From Salinarimonas rosea DSM 21201 (GTDB lineage Bacteria; Pseudomonadota; Alphaproteobacteria; Rhizobiales; Beijerinckiaceae): 64,000 nucleotides of DNA. The position numbers and the translations under genes are program-made. The stretch is from contig NZ_AUBC01000001.1 of the NCBI RefSeq assembly GCF_000429045.1, forward strand, positions 189,744 to 253,743. The letters run 5' to 3'. Positions 27,901-35,777 of the stretch are shown piece after piece. A model generated the notes under the pieces. The model saw nothing but the letters and a program-made list of their open reading frames with translations, made no database searches and was not told the origin of the DNA. How positions within the stretch are numbered: position 1 is the stretch's first letter; each line of letters opens with the position of its first letter.

Positions 27901-28759
27901 CCTCGAGACGCGTCCCGGACCCGGCGTCCCCGGCCTCGATCGAGAGCTCGCCGAGCGAAACGCCGCGCCCGGCGGTCGCGAAAGCCGTCTCGATCACGAG
28001 GGGCGCGGCGTCCGGCTCCGCGGCGGCGACGATCATGCGCCCCTCTCCGGAGAGCGTCGCCGTCCAGAAGCCGCCGCCCGACGGCGCGAGCGCGAGCGCG
28101 CCCTGCGCGTCGAAGCGCACCGGCCCGTCCTCGCCGGCCTGGAAGCGCATCGCCATCACCCGCTCGACGTCGAAACGACCGGTCGCGAGGCGGAACGGCA
28201 GGTCCTCGGCGACGCCGTCGATGCGGTAGGGGCCGCCCAGCGCGTCGGCCGAGAGCCGCACGTCGGCGATGTCGAGCCAGCGGCGCTCCTCCCCCTCGGG
28301 CGAGACTGCGACGACGGCGAGCGTGTCGGCGCGCAGGTCGTCGAAGGCGAAGCGCGCGCCGCCCTCGGTCCCCGGCGCGAAGGCGGCGGGCAGGCGCAGA
28401 CCCTCGTCGCCGCGGGTCGGCACGCGGATCGCGGCGGCGGCGGCGCGGCCCGAGGAGAAGCGCACCTCGCCGCGGAGGAGCGGCGCGAGCTCGATCTCGG
28501 CGACGACGTCGACCGCCGCGAGCGAGGCCGCGCCGCGATCGGCTCCGCCGATCGAGAGCCGCCCCACGCTCAGCCGCGGCGAGGGCAGGAGGCGCACGTC
28601 GAGCGGCCCCTCGGTCCGGATCGTCGCCCCCGCGGCCCGCGACAGCGCGCGCTCGACCTCCCCGCGACGCAGGTCCCAGTCGATCAGGGGCGGCGCGACG
28701 AGCGCCGCCGTGAGCAGGACGATGACGAGCCCCGCGAGCGCGGTCAGGATGTCACGCAA
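24965..28759 (-). CDS. Very large AsmA-family protein with C-terminal coiled coil
   Basis: A 1264-residue protein. One N-terminal transmembrane helix (residues 5-27) is followed by an AsmA-type start (R-R-G-E-V-E-R-A-L-S, then G-P-L-D-V-R-L-L-P-S-P-R-L-S-V-G-R-L). Long stretches of beta-rich repeats predict a periplasmic bridge as in the AsmA/TamB/YhdP lipid-transfer family. The last about 190 residues are unusual: an Arg/Glu/Ala coiled coil with tandem E-E-A-R-R-A units (roughly 25115-25270 in DNA), then a Pro-rich tail. Phospholipid transport to the outer membrane is inferred from the family. The gene is monocistronic. Confidence 0.85.
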   Translation of the reverse strand: MRDILTALAGLVIVLLTAALVAPPLIDWDLRRGEVERALSRAAGATIRTEGPLDVRLLPSPRLSVGRLSIGGADRGAASLAAVDVVAEIELAPLLRGEVRFSSGRAAAAAIRVPTRGDEGLRLPAAFAPGTEGGARFAFDDLRADTLAVVAVSPEGEERRWLDIADVRLSADALGGPYRIDGVAEDLPFRLATGRFDVERVMAMRFQAGEDGPVRFDAQGALALAPSGGGFWTATLSGEGRMIVAAAEPDAAPLVIETAFATAGRGVSLGELSIEAGDAGSGTRLEGEGFVALDDPRLSLDLATRRLVAERVIDSPLGAALAAAADGRLGLPVDLDLAADSVALLDEEISSLAVSLTTAGDRLLVRSAAAVLPGDARARFSGEVGLDGPPSADGRASLVTQDGARLARFLRRSGVEGPLVDLLDGQPLDVAADVVWRDDLVALSSLRLAAGDTALTGTVRWDAEGPGGRPALSAQIAADGLDVARLPQLSALSDLPRALDVDLVLDAEDVRFEGAEGAGRIRARLRSEGEGIEIETLEISDLAGAEVSVSGRIGEDGAGRIEGRLAAVEAEPLIALLGRVAFGEAMALIPGFLREGALDVALTVERLAEARGAAAGGLRTAIEGTAAGGPIAARWLTLDGRTERLELELSTADVAGWLGAEGGAAVAETIAGEPALVALTLGRSGPDRFVARVTADVAGLRLDTSRPLVLDAIDFAPIGGEVDLVAQDLRPAFALLGGRIVAEAPVPATLRASIRREGVETLLEAGGNIAETSVRIDATLPPDGPPRAEIRTARLSLPWLVEALALGDVLEGRDATWSREAFAALARPLERGSATVIVPQLSLGRGYVAEGARFDVALERDGIAITGLEGALADGRIAADLTLSRPAAERASIVGEASLADLALSQLAPDLAVEGRLTGTIGFGGSGGSIAEVVGALAGEGQMTITDVVVPGADPSAIGRGLDRALAEEDPLGGRRIDTYVSAALDEGPLRVDAVEAPVTLVSGVLGLSPVRAEAAGGDFEGAVALDLRALTLEIRGFLRGKDSPQGWEGPAPMIGVTLAGPIGDLARTVDVGPLTNGIAAIVLQRELARIEAFEREASERQRRIDEARMLELRRERAEEWRVEAERRRREEIRERGAAEEARRDAELRSLEALTQERARQAAEAEERRRLAEEDARRAADEEARRVAEEEARRAEEEEARRAAEEARRAAEEAAREPPPVDAPPPTSGARPEPATFDADALRRFLSEQVLAPPSIEAPPAAAR

Positions 28760-28792
28760 GACGAACAGATCCTCGTGTCGACCGTGCCCGGG

Positions 28793-30208
28793 TCAGGGGA
28801 CGAGGACCTTTCCCGGGTTCATGATGTCGTGAGGATCGATCGCACGTTTGATCACGCGCATCAATTCCACGGCGGGCGCGCCGTGCTCTTCCTCGAGGAA
28901 GTGCATCTTGCCCTGCCCGATGCCGTGCTCGCCGGTGCAGGTCCCCTCCATCGACAGCGCCCGCGCGATCAGGCGCTCGATGAAGCCGTGGACACGGGCC
29001 ACCTCGTCGGGATCGGCCGTGTCGACGAGGGGCAGGACGTGGAAGTTGCCGTCGCCGACGTGCCCGAGGATCGTCGCGACGATCCCGGCCTGCGCCATGT
29101 CCGCCGACGTCTCCTCGACGCAGTCGGCGAGCCGGGAGATCGGGACGCAGACGTCGGTGGAGACGCCCTTCGCGCCGGGGCGTCGGGCGAGCGCCGCCCA
29201 GTAGGCGTCGTGGCGCGCCTGCCAGAGCCGCGTGCGGCTCTCGGCCTCGGTCGCCCAGGCGAAGCTCCCGCCGCCGCACTCCCGCGCGATCTCGCCGAAG
29301 CGCTCGGCCTGCTCGCGCACGCCCGCCTCGCTGCCGTGGAACTCGACGAAGAGCGTCGGCGCCTCCTCCAGCGCGAGCTTGGAATAGGCGTTGCAGGCGG
29401 CGACCTGGGCGGCGTCGAGGAGCTCGATCCGCGCGACCGGGATACCGGACTGGATCGTCAGGATCGTCGCCTCGCAGGCGGCGCGCACGGACGGGAAGGG
29501 GCAGACGCCCCCGGAGATCGCCTCGGGGATGCCCTGCAGCCGCAGCGTGATCTCGGTGATCACGCCGAGCGTGCCCTCCGAGCCGACGAGGAGGCGGGTG
29601 AGGTCGTATCCCGCGCTCGACTTGCGCGCCCGGCTCGCGGTGTGGACGATCTCGCCGCTCGGCACGACGGCGGTGAGCGCCACGACGTTCTCGCGCATCG
29701 TGCCGTAGCGCACGGCGTTGGTGCCCGACGCGCGGCAGGCGACCATGCCGCCCAGCGAGGCGTCGTATCCCGGGTCGATGGGGAAGAAGAGGCCCTGGTC
29801 GCGTAGGTGCGCGTTCAGCCGCGTGCGGGTGACGCCGGGCTCGACCACGCAGTCGAGGTCCTCGGCGTTCACCCGAAGGATCGCGTCCATCCGCCCGAGA
29901 TCGACGCAGACGCCGCCGCAGGGCGCGTTGACGTGGCCCTCGAGCGAGGAGCCCGTGCCGAATGGGACGACGGGCACGCGGTGCTCGGCGCACAGGCGCA
30001 CGATCGCGGCGACCTCCTCGGTGGTGCGCGGGAAGACGACCGCATCCGGCGGCTGGGGCGGGACCCAGGTCACGGTCGCGGCGTGCTGGGCGCGCACCGC
30101 CTCGGCGGTGGAGAGGCGCTCGCCGAAGCGGGCCGAGAGCCCCTCCACGACGGCGCGGAGAGCCTGCGGGTCGGGCCTGTCGCGGAGCGGGCGCGTGGGT
30201 GCCTTCAT
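28793..30208 (-). CDS. D-lactate dehydrogenase (cytochrome) / GlcD-like FAD oxidase
   Basis: A 471-residue flavoprotein with a PCMH FAD-binding domain (P-F-G-T-G-S-S-L-E-G-H near residue 100, then P-G-Y-D-A-S-L-G-G-M). The C-terminal FAD-oxidase domain contains H-V-G-D-G-N-F-H and the closing G-T-C-T-G-E-H-G-I-G-Q-G-K. This matches LDHD/GlcD enzymes that oxidise D-lactate or glycolate and feed electrons to cytochrome c or quinone. D-lactate is more likely because glcE and glcF are absent. GGAGG six bases before the ATG fixes the start. Confidence 0.92.
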   Translation of the reverse strand: MKAPTRPLRDRPDPQALRAVVEGLSARFGERLSTAEAVRAQHAATVTWVPPQPPDAVVFPRTTEEVAAIVRLCAEHRVPVVPFGTGSSLEGHVNAPCGGVCVDLGRMDAILRVNAEDLDCVVEPGVTRTRLNAHLRDQGLFFPIDPGYDASLGGMVACRASGTNAVRYGTMRENVVALTAVVPSGEIVHTASRARKSSAGYDLTRLLVGSEGTLGVITEITLRLQGIPEAISGGVCPFPSVRAACEATILTIQSGIPVARIELLDAAQVAACNAYSKLALEEAPTLFVEFHGSEAGVREQAERFGEIARECGGGSFAWATEAESRTRLWQARHDAYWAALARRPGAKGVSTDVCVPISRLADCVEETSADMAQAGIVATILGHVGDGNFHVLPLVDTADPDEVARVHGFIERLIARALSMEGTCTGEHGIGQGKMHFLEEEHGAPAVELMRVIKRAIDPHDIMNPGKVLVP

Positions 30209-30419
30209 GGACGTCCTCCGGGAGCGTGCGCGCGTCCCGAGACACGTGTGGCGGCGCACGGAGCGACTGGAGATTATCAGGGCGTGATGATGCGCGACAC
30301 CCGTCGGTGAACGGTCGACTCCGCGGTATGGGAAACTGAAACGATTTAGCCCGCCTCCCGGGCTGGACGATCGCTCTCATATTGGGCACGTTGATCGGAA
30401 CGATGCCAGAGAGGCTCCT

Positions 30420-30956
30420 GTGGCCGAGCATGTGCCGACCCCGATCTTCTTCTTCGCGCCGTTCGTCTCCTCGACGATGCGGGTCGAGGACACGTGGATC
30501 GACTATAACGGCCACATGAACCTCGCCTACTACCACGTCCTCTTCGACCGCGCGCTGGACGAGGCCTTCGGGATGGTAGGGCTCGGGCCGGACTACGTCG
30601 CCGAGCGCCGGGCCTCCTACTTCGCCGCGGAGGCGCACGTGCTCTATCGCCGCGAGCTCGTCGCCGACGATCCGGTGCGGGTGACGCTCCAGCTCCTCGA
30701 CAGCGACGAGAAGCGCTTCCACGTCTATCTGGAGGTCCGCCACGCCCGCGAGGGCTGGACGGCGGCGACCTGCGAGATCCTCTCGCTACACGTCGACATG
30801 ACCACGAAGCGCGTGACGCCCTTTCCCGATGCGGTCCGCGACAATCTGGAAGTCATGCGCGCCGCCCACGCCCGGCTGCCGCGGCCCGACGTGGTGGGGC
30901 GGACGATCGGCATCCCCAGCGCCGAGCCGGAGCGCGTGACGGGCACGCGGCACTGA
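30420..30956 (+). CDS. Hotdog-fold thioesterase
   Basis: A 178-residue 4HBT-type protein with the active-site signature D-Y-N-G-H-M-N-L-A-Y-Y-x-x-L-F-D. The length and the block suit single-domain acyl-CoA thioesterases, including betainyl-CoA thioesterases of carnitine catabolism, but no carnitine genes are nearby. It starts at GTG; GAGAGGC lies upstream. A 6-bp palindrome AGCCCG/CGGGCT at 30348-30364 sits in the 211-bp divergent gap. Confidence 0.83.
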   Translation: MAEHVPTPIFFFAPFVSSTMRVEDTWIDYNGHMNLAYYHVLFDRALDEAFGMVGLGPDYVAERRASYFAAEAHVLYRRELVADDPVRVTLQLLDSDEKRFHVYLEVRHAREGWTAATCEILSLHVDMTTKRVTPFPDAVRDNLEVMRAAHARLPRPDVVGRTIGIPSAEPERVTGTRH

Positions 30957-31022
30957 GGTCGGCGCTCGCGCGTTCCCTCACGCGAGAGGACCGCCCCGGA
31001 AGCCGCGCCACGGGACCGCACC

Positions 31023-31775
31023 ATGTACCTGCCCGAAGGCTACGCCCCGCTCTTCGTCGACGGCACGCCCGAGCCGATCGGCGCAGTGACCGGTCCCGTC
31101 GCGGGCGTCCTGTCCGGGCTCGCCGCGGCGCGGCCGGACGGCTTCGCCCTCCCGGCCGGCGACCTGCAGCGGGCGCTCGACGCGGCCGTCGAGCGGCTCC
31201 TCGCCGCGGGCCTGTGCCCGCCGCCCCGGGGCGAGGCGATCGGCGTCCTGGCGGGGCGGGACGGGGCCGAGCTGGCGCGGGTGGATCGCGCGGCCGCCGA
31301 GCCGCTGGGGCTCCTCGTGCGCAAGGTCTGCCTCGTCGGCCATGTGGACGGCACCCCGCGGCGCGTCTGGCTCGCCCGCCGCGCGACGGGGCAGCGCACG
31401 GCGCCGGGCCTGCTCGACACGACCGTCGCAGGCGGCGTGCCCGCGGGCGCGACGCCGGACGAGACGCTGCGCGAGGAGGCCCGGGAGGAGGCGAGCCTCA
31501 CGCCCGAGCGTCTCCGCGAGGCCCGGCCCGCCGCACGGCTCGACCGGCTCTCGCCGGGGCCCGACGGGCTCTCGCGCGAGGACCTCCTCGTCTGGGACCT
31601 CGCGATGACGCCCGACGAGCGCCCCGCCCCCCGCGACGACGAGATCGCCGGCTTCGAGCCGTGGCTCCTTCCCGACCTGGCTCGGGCGCTCGTCGTCGCT
31701 CGCGACTTCAAGCCGGGCGCGGCGATCGTGCTGCGGGATGCGCTCGCGCGGTGGGGCGCCGCGAGCGGCGGCTAG
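31023..31775 (+). CDS. NUDIX hydrolase with DUF4743 N-domain
   Basis: A 250-residue protein with an N-terminal DUF4743 region and a C-terminal Nudix domain. This is the arrangement of the thiamine-pyrophosphokinase-related Nudix enzymes, thought to clear oxidised thiamine diphosphate derivatives. The Nudix box reads G-G-V-P-A-G-A then E-T-L-R-E-E-A-R-E-E-A-S-L. The metal-binding R-E-x-x-x-E-E core is present, but the G-E and final G positions differ, as they do in this subfamily. It starts 66 bp after the thioesterase stop and may share its transcript. Confidence 0.86.
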   Translation: MYLPEGYAPLFVDGTPEPIGAVTGPVAGVLSGLAAARPDGFALPAGDLQRALDAAVERLLAAGLCPPPRGEAIGVLAGRDGAELARVDRAAAEPLGLLVRKVCLVGHVDGTPRRVWLARRATGQRTAPGLLDTTVAGGVPAGATPDETLREEAREEASLTPERLREARPAARLDRLSPGPDGLSREDLLVWDLAMTPDERPAPRDDEIAGFEPWLLPDLARALVVARDFKPGAAIVLRDALARWGAASGG

Positions 31776-32194
31776 AGCCACCCACCCGTCCACACCCGCG
31801 CCGCGGCGCGGTGCATCCGCGCCCAGCTCTCGGCGACGCGGGCGGCGTCCTCGAAGCCGCGCGCGGCGGCCTCCTGCGCGAGGGCGAGCTGGGTCGCCGC
31901 GAGATCCTGGGGCGTGCGGCAGGCCGCGAGGCGCCCGAGGCCCGCCACGTGGCGCTCGGCGGGCGCGCGCAGCGCCGCCGCGCAGTCGCGCTGGAGCCGG
32001 CCGAGGCATTCGGACAGCGAGAGCGGATCGTGCCCCTCGGCCGCCGCCTGCGCGGACGGCGCGCCGGCGGCGGCGACCCAGGCGTCGGCCGAGACCTCCG
32101 CCGGGCGGCGGCGACGCGCCTCGACGGGTGCCGCGCGGCGGGCGGCGGCGGCGCGGCGCGCGGCGGCGGGTCCGAACTCGACGACGGTGCTCAC
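31772..32194 (-). CDS. Phasin-like small protein coupled to parA
   Basis: A 140-residue protein with an Ala/Arg-rich N-terminus. The helical C-terminal half, [18 protein letters not shown], followed by [11 protein letters not shown], resembles phasin domains (PF09361) that coat polyhydroxyalkanoate granules. It starts at a GTG whose last three bases plus A form the parA stop (GTGA), so translation is coupled to the ParA ATPase. The phasin assignment is by pattern and moderate. An alternative is a generic ParA-associated adaptor. Confidence 0.65.
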   Translation of the reverse strand: MSTVVEFGPAAARRAAAARRAAPVEARRRRPAEVSADAWVAAAGAPSAQAAAEGHDPLSLSECLGRLQRDCAAALRAPAERHVAGLGRLAACRTPQDLAATQLALAQEAAARGFEDAARVAESWARMHRAAARVWTGGWL

Positions 32195-32847
32195 GCGGCG
32201 TCCTTTCGCAGATGGCGCCGGGCGATCTCGGCGACCAGGGCGGCGATCTCGCGGGCGGCCTCGCTCGCCGGCGCGGCCTCGGCGACGGAGAGCCCCTGCG
32301 CGGCGCTCTCGGCGAAGACGACGCGCTGGCACAGCGCCGGCTCGAGCACCGGCATCTCGAACGGCTCCAGCGCACCCGTCACGTCGCGCCCGATCGCGGT
32401 GTTGGCGATCTTGCGGTTGATGACGAAGGCGCCGGTGAGCCCCTCGCGGTAGATCTGCGCCTCGCGGATCAGCTCCACGGTCTCGCGCGCGGCCCAGATG
32501 TCGTAGGGCGAGGGCTGGACCGGGATGAGGACCGTGTCGCTGGCGAGGATCGCGGCGCGGGCGAGGTCGTTGGCGCGCGGCGCGCCGTCGATCACGACGG
32601 CGTCGTAGCCCGCGGCCAGGCTCGGCAGGTCGCGGTGGAGCGTCGGCTTGGCCATGCCGACGACCGGGAACAGCGGCTCGCGCTCTCGCGCGCTCGACCA
32701 GGCGAGCGCGGAGCCCTGCGGATCGGCGTCGACGAGGAGCACGCGCCGCCCCTGCGCCGCGAGGCCCGCCGCGAGGTTGACGGCGATCGTGGTCTTGCCC
32801 ACACCGCCCTTCTGGTTGAGCACGCCGACGATCACGGGATCGCGCAT
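32191..32847 (-). CDS. ParA/Soj-family partition ATPase
   Basis: A 218-residue deviant Walker ATPase: [17 protein letters not shown] at residues 11-27, [12 protein letters not shown], and the Walker B-like V-V-I-D-G-A-P. No N-terminal HTH is present, and no parB follows. It belongs with the short orphan ParA group that positions cargo such as plasmids, chemotaxis clusters or granules on the nucleoid. The overlapping phasin-like gene suggests storage-granule positioning as the cargo (inference). Confidence 0.9.
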   Translation of the reverse strand: MRDPVIVGVLNQKGGVGKTTIAVNLAAGLAAQGRRVLLVDADPQGSALAWSSAREREPLFPVVGMAKPTLHRDLPSLAAGYDAVVIDGAPRANDLARAAILASDTVLIPVQPSPYDIWAARETVELIREAQIYREGLTGAFVINRKIANTAIGRDVTGALEPFEMPVLEPALCQRVVFAESAAQGLSVAEAAPASEAAREIAALVAEIARRHLRKDAA

Positions 32848-32931
32848 CCTTGTCCGAGCCGTTCGCGCGACGATACCAGACCAGCGCCCGGCCGTCAGGG
32901 GAAAAGCCGCCGCACGCGCGGTCACGACAGG

Positions 32932-32960
32932 TGAACTTTCGGTCGACACGCCTCTATGCT
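32932..32960 (+). promoter_or_regulatory. Candidate promoter of modE
   Basis: TGAACT (32932-32937) and TATGCT (32955-32960) are separated by 17 bases and lie 33 bases ahead of the modE-like start, in the gap shared with divergent parA. The -10 match is good and the -35 match weak. Confidence 0.35.
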
Positions 32961-32992
32961 GGGCAGTCGGACGCGTAGGGAACGAGGACGAG

Positions 32993-33400
32993 ATGGCGCG
33001 GGACACGGACGGGATCGGCGAAGGCGGGCGACCCGGCGCGTTCCTGCGCATCCCCCTCGGCCCGGACATCGCGGTGGGTCCCGGCAAGGCGGACCTGCTC
33101 GAGGGCATCCGCGAGACGGGCTCCATCGCCGCGGCCGGGCGGCGCATGGGCATGAGCTACAAGCGCGCCTGGATGCTGGTCGAGACCATGAACCGCTGCT
33201 TCGAGGCCCCGCTGGTCGAGACCAGCCGCGGCGGACGCGAGCAGGGCGGCGCGCGGCTCACCGAGGGCGGCGCGCGGGTCCTCGCACTCTACCGCGCCAT
33301 GCAGGAGAAGACGCAGCATGCGGTGGCCGCCGACATGGAGGCCATGCGCGCCATGCTCCGCGATCCCGCCGATCGAGGCGATATGTCTGAGCGAAAATAA
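32993..33400 (+). CDS. modE: ModE-type HTH regulator lacking the molybdate-binding domain
   Basis: A 135-residue protein that matches the N-terminal winged-helix half of Mod[21 protein letters not shown] then [13 protein letters not shown], and [10 protein letters not shown]. coli ModE (262 residues) adds two TOBE/molbindin domains that sense molybdate; these are absent here. Such HTH-only forms are common in alphaproteobacteria. It is first in modE-modA-modB-modC. GAGGACGAG precedes the ATG. Confidence 0.9.
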   Translation: MARDTDGIGEGGRPGAFLRIPLGPDIAVGPGKADLLEGIRETGSIAAAGRRMGMSYKRAWMLVETMNRCFEAPLVETSRGGREQGGARLTEGGARVLALYRAMQEKTQHAVAADMEAMRAMLRDPADRGDMSERK

Positions 33401-33402
33401 CG
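33379..33402. promoter_or_regulatory. Possible Mo-box between modE and modA
   Basis: CGATAT (33379-33384) and ATAACG (33397-33402) form an imperfect palindrome around a 12-base spacer. This resembles the CGTTATAT...ATATAACG ModE recognition pattern. A second CGATATG follows at 33424. It overlaps the modE stop codon, so it could operate an internal promoter for modABC. The match is partial and unproven. Confidence 0.3.
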
Positions 33403-33458
33403 CTGGAACGTGGCCGTGCGGCCCGATATGTTTTCGCGAACCGGTCGAGGACGACACC

Positions 33459-34256
33459 ATGATCAGGCACGCTCGCAAGCAGGCTCTCGAGCACGCGCTC
33501 CTGGCATTGCTCGTCGCAGCCGCGCTCGCCCTCGCCGCCCCCGCGGCCCGCGCCCAGGACGCCGTCGTCTTCGCCGCCGCGAGCCTGAAGAACGCGCTCG
33601 ACGACGCCGCCGCGCTCTTCCGGGAACGGACCGGCCGGCGGATCGCGATCTCCTATGCGGGCTCCCCCGCCCTCGCCCGCCAGATCGAGCAGGGCGCGCC
33701 GGCCGATCTCTTCGTCTCCGCGAGCATCGAGTGGATGGACCACCTCTCCGCGGCGGGGCTGATCCGCGACGAGAGCCGCATCGATCTCCTGGGCAACCGC
33801 ATCGCCCTCGTGGCGCCCGCCGCGTCCGACGTCGCGATCGCCGTCGCGCCGGGCTTCGACCTCGCCGGCGCCCTCGGCCCGGACGGGCGCCTCGCCATGG
33901 CCGAGACGACCGCCGTGCCGGCGGGCATCTACGGGCGCGCGGCGCTGGAGCATCTCGGCGTGTGGGAGAGCGTCGCGGACCGTGTCGCCCAGTCGGAGAA
34001 CGTGCGCGCCGCCCTCGCCCTCGTCTCCCGCGGGGAAGTGCCGCTCGGCATCGTCTACACGACGGACGCGACGGCGGACGAGAAGGTGCGCGTCGTGGCG
34101 CTCTTCCCGGAGGAGACGCATCCGCCGATCGTCTACCCGGCGGCGCTGACGCGCGAGAGCGAGAGCGCGGCCGCGGCCGACTTCCTCGCCTTCCTGCGCA
34201 CGCCCGAGGCCCGCCCGCTGCTCGAGCGCCAGGGCTTCGCGGTCCTGGGCGAGTGA
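33459..34256 (+). CDS. modA: Molybdate-binding periplasmic protein ModA
   Basis: A 265-residue solute-binding protein with a signal peptide ending A-R-A-Q. The ModA signature F-A-A-A-S-L-K-N-A-L is followed by S-Y-A-G-S-P-A-L-A-R-Q-I-E-Q-G-A-P-A-D-L-F-V-S-A, then the ligand loop E-T-T-A-V-P-A-G-I-Y-G-R. It binds molybdate (and tungstate) for the ModBC importer downstream. It lies 58 bp after modE and has GAGGACGA before the ATG. Confidence 0.95.
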   Translation: MIRHARKQALEHALLALLVAAALALAAPAARAQDAVVFAAASLKNALDDAAALFRERTGRRIAISYAGSPALARQIEQGAPADLFVSASIEWMDHLSAAGLIRDESRIDLLGNRIALVAPAASDVAIAVAPGFDLAGALGPDGRLAMAETTAVPAGIYGRAALEHLGVWESVADRVAQSENVRAALALVSRGEVPLGIVYTTDATADEKVRVVALFPEETHPPIVYPAALTRESESAAAADFLAFLRTPEARPLLERQGFAVLGE

Positions 34257-34263
34257 GGCGCGA

Positions 34264-34980
34264 ATGGGTGACGCGGACATGGGCTGGCTGGCGCTCTCGC
34301 CGCAGGAATGGGACGCGGTGCGGCTGTCCCTCCTCGTCTCCTTCTGGGCGACGATCGCGAGCCTGCCGCTGGGCATCGCGGTCGCGTGGCTGCTCGCGCG
34401 GGTCTCGTTTCCCGGCAAGGCGCTGGTGAACGGCCTCGTGCACCTGCCCCTCGTCCTGCCGCCGGTCGTCACCGGCTACGTCCTGCTGCTGCTCTTCGGC
34501 CGGCGCGGGCCGATCGGCGCCTTCCTCGCGGAGACCTTCGGGATCGTGCTCGCCTTCCGCTGGACCGGCGCGGCACTCGCCTGCGCGGTCATGGGCTTCC
34601 CGCTGATGGTGCGCGCGATCCGACTGGCCATCGAGGCGGTCGACCCGAAGCTCGAGGCGGCGGCGGGGACGCTCGGCGCGGGGCGGATCGCGACCTTCCT
34701 CGTCGTGACGCTGCCGCTCGTCCTGCCGGGGATCATCGCCGGCATGATCCTGAGCTTCGCCAAGGCCATGGGCGAGTTCGGCGCGACCATCACCTTCGTC
34801 TCCAACATCCCCGGCCAGACGCAGACGCTGCCGTCGGCGATCTACACCTTCACGCAGGTCCCCGGCGGCGAGGCCGGCGCGCTCAGGCTCACGCTCGTGT
34901 CCGTCGCGATCGCCTTCGGCGCGCTCCTCGTCTCCGAGCTCCTGGCGCGGCGGGCGCAGGCGCGGGTGGGGATCGCATGA
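34264..34980 (+). CDS. modB: Molybdate ABC transporter permease ModB
   Basis: A 238-residue inner-membrane permease with five to six helices. The EAA coupling loop reads L-E-A-A-A-G-T-L-G-A-G, and A-K-A-M-G-E-F-G-A-T-I-T-F-V-S-N-I-P-G-Q-T-Q-T-L-P, split over the family signature, is nearly invariant in ModB. The start is seven bases after the modA stop; an ATG four codons further in is possible. It overlaps modC by four bases. Confidence 0.95.
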   Translation: MGDADMGWLALSPQEWDAVRLSLLVSFWATIASLPLGIAVAWLLARVSFPGKALVNGLVHLPLVLPPVVTGYVLLLLFGRRGPIGAFLAETFGIVLAFRWTGAALACAVMGFPLMVRAIRLAIEAVDPKLEAAAGTLGAGRIATFLVVTLPLVLPGIIAGMILSFAKAMGEFGATITFVSNIPGQTQTLPSAIYTFTQVPGGEAGALRLTLVSVAIAFGALLVSELLARRAQARVGIA

Positions 34981-35777
34981 GGCAGGACGGCGCGCCGACG
35001 CTCGAGATCGCGCTGCGCCACCGGCTCGGCGCCTTCGACCTCGACCTCGCCTTCGCGAGCGACGCGGGCGTGACGGCGCTGTTCGGCCCGTCGGGCTCCG
35101 GCAAGACGACGGTCGTCGACGCCATCGCCGGGCTGGTGCGGCCGCAGGCGGGGCTCGTGCGGATCGGGGGCGAGACGCTCACCGACACCGAGGCCGGCGT
35201 CCTGGTGCCGCCGCACCGCAGGCGCATCGGCCTCGTCTTCCAGGACGCGCGGCTCTTCCCGCACCTCTCGGTGCGCACGAACCTGCTGTTCGGCCGCTGG
35301 TTCGCGCCCCGCTCCGCACCGCGGGTCGCGCTGGAGCCGGTGGTGGCGCTGCTCGGCATCGAGCATCTGCTGAAGCGCCGGCCCCGCGGCCTGTCGGGGG
35401 GCGAGCGCCAGCGCGTCGCGATCGGCCGCGCACTCCTCTCCGCGCCCCGCCTCCTCGTCATGGACGAGCCCCTCGCCTCCCTCGACGACGCGCGCAAGCA
35501 GGAGATCCTGCCCTACCTTGAGCGCCTGCGCGACGAGGCGCGGGTGCCGATCGTCTACGTCAGCCACTCGCGCTCGGAAGTGGCGCGGCTCGCCGGCACC
35601 GTGGTGCTGCTGCGCGAAGGGAGGATCGTCGGGCGCGGGACGCCGCGGGAGATCCTGGCGCGCGGCGAGGCGAGCGAGACGGCGCCCGCCCGGAGCGCCG
35701 CGCGGGCGCGCCGGCTCGGCCGCTGGTCGCCGGGTCAGGCGTTGAACACGACGCGCCCCGCCTCCGAGAGATCGTAG
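34977..35777 (+). CDS. modC: Molybdate ABC transporter ATPase ModC (no TOBE domain)
   Basis: A 266-residue ATPase with Walker A G-P-S-G-S-G-K-T-T, signature L-S-G-G-E-R-Q-R-V-A-I-G-R-A-L and Walker B L-L-V-M-D-E-P-L-A-S-L-D. E. coli ModC (352 residues) carries a C-terminal TOBE/molbindin domain that mediates trans-inhibition by molybdate; it is missing here. Translation overlaps modB (ATGA). The last 43 bases overlap the convergent regulator gene, so the two coding 3' ends are antisense to each other. Confidence 0.94.
   Translation: MRQDGAPTLEIALRHRLGAFDLDLAFASDAGVTALFGPSGSGKTTVVDAIAGLVRPQAGLVRIGGETLTDTEAGVLVPPHRRRIGLVFQDARLFPHLSVRTNLLFGRWFAPRSAPRVALEPVVALLGIEHLLKRRPRGLSGGERQRVAIGRALLSAPRLLVMDEPLASLDDARKQEILPYLERLRDEARVPIVYVSHSRSEVARLAGTVVLLREGRIVGRGTPREILARGEASETAPARSAARARRLGRWSPGQALNTTRPASERS

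Noticed and set aside
31772-32332. A longer start for the phasin-like gene (46 extra codons)
   Set aside because: The extension is fully antisense-free but overlaps parA in another frame and is purely Arg/Pro/Ala-rich; the GTGA overlap start is more natural.
33401-33458. Molybdenum-cofactor riboswitch ahead of modA
   Set aside because: The gap is only 58 bases and shows no multi-helix fold; the ModE-like palindrome is a simpler reading.
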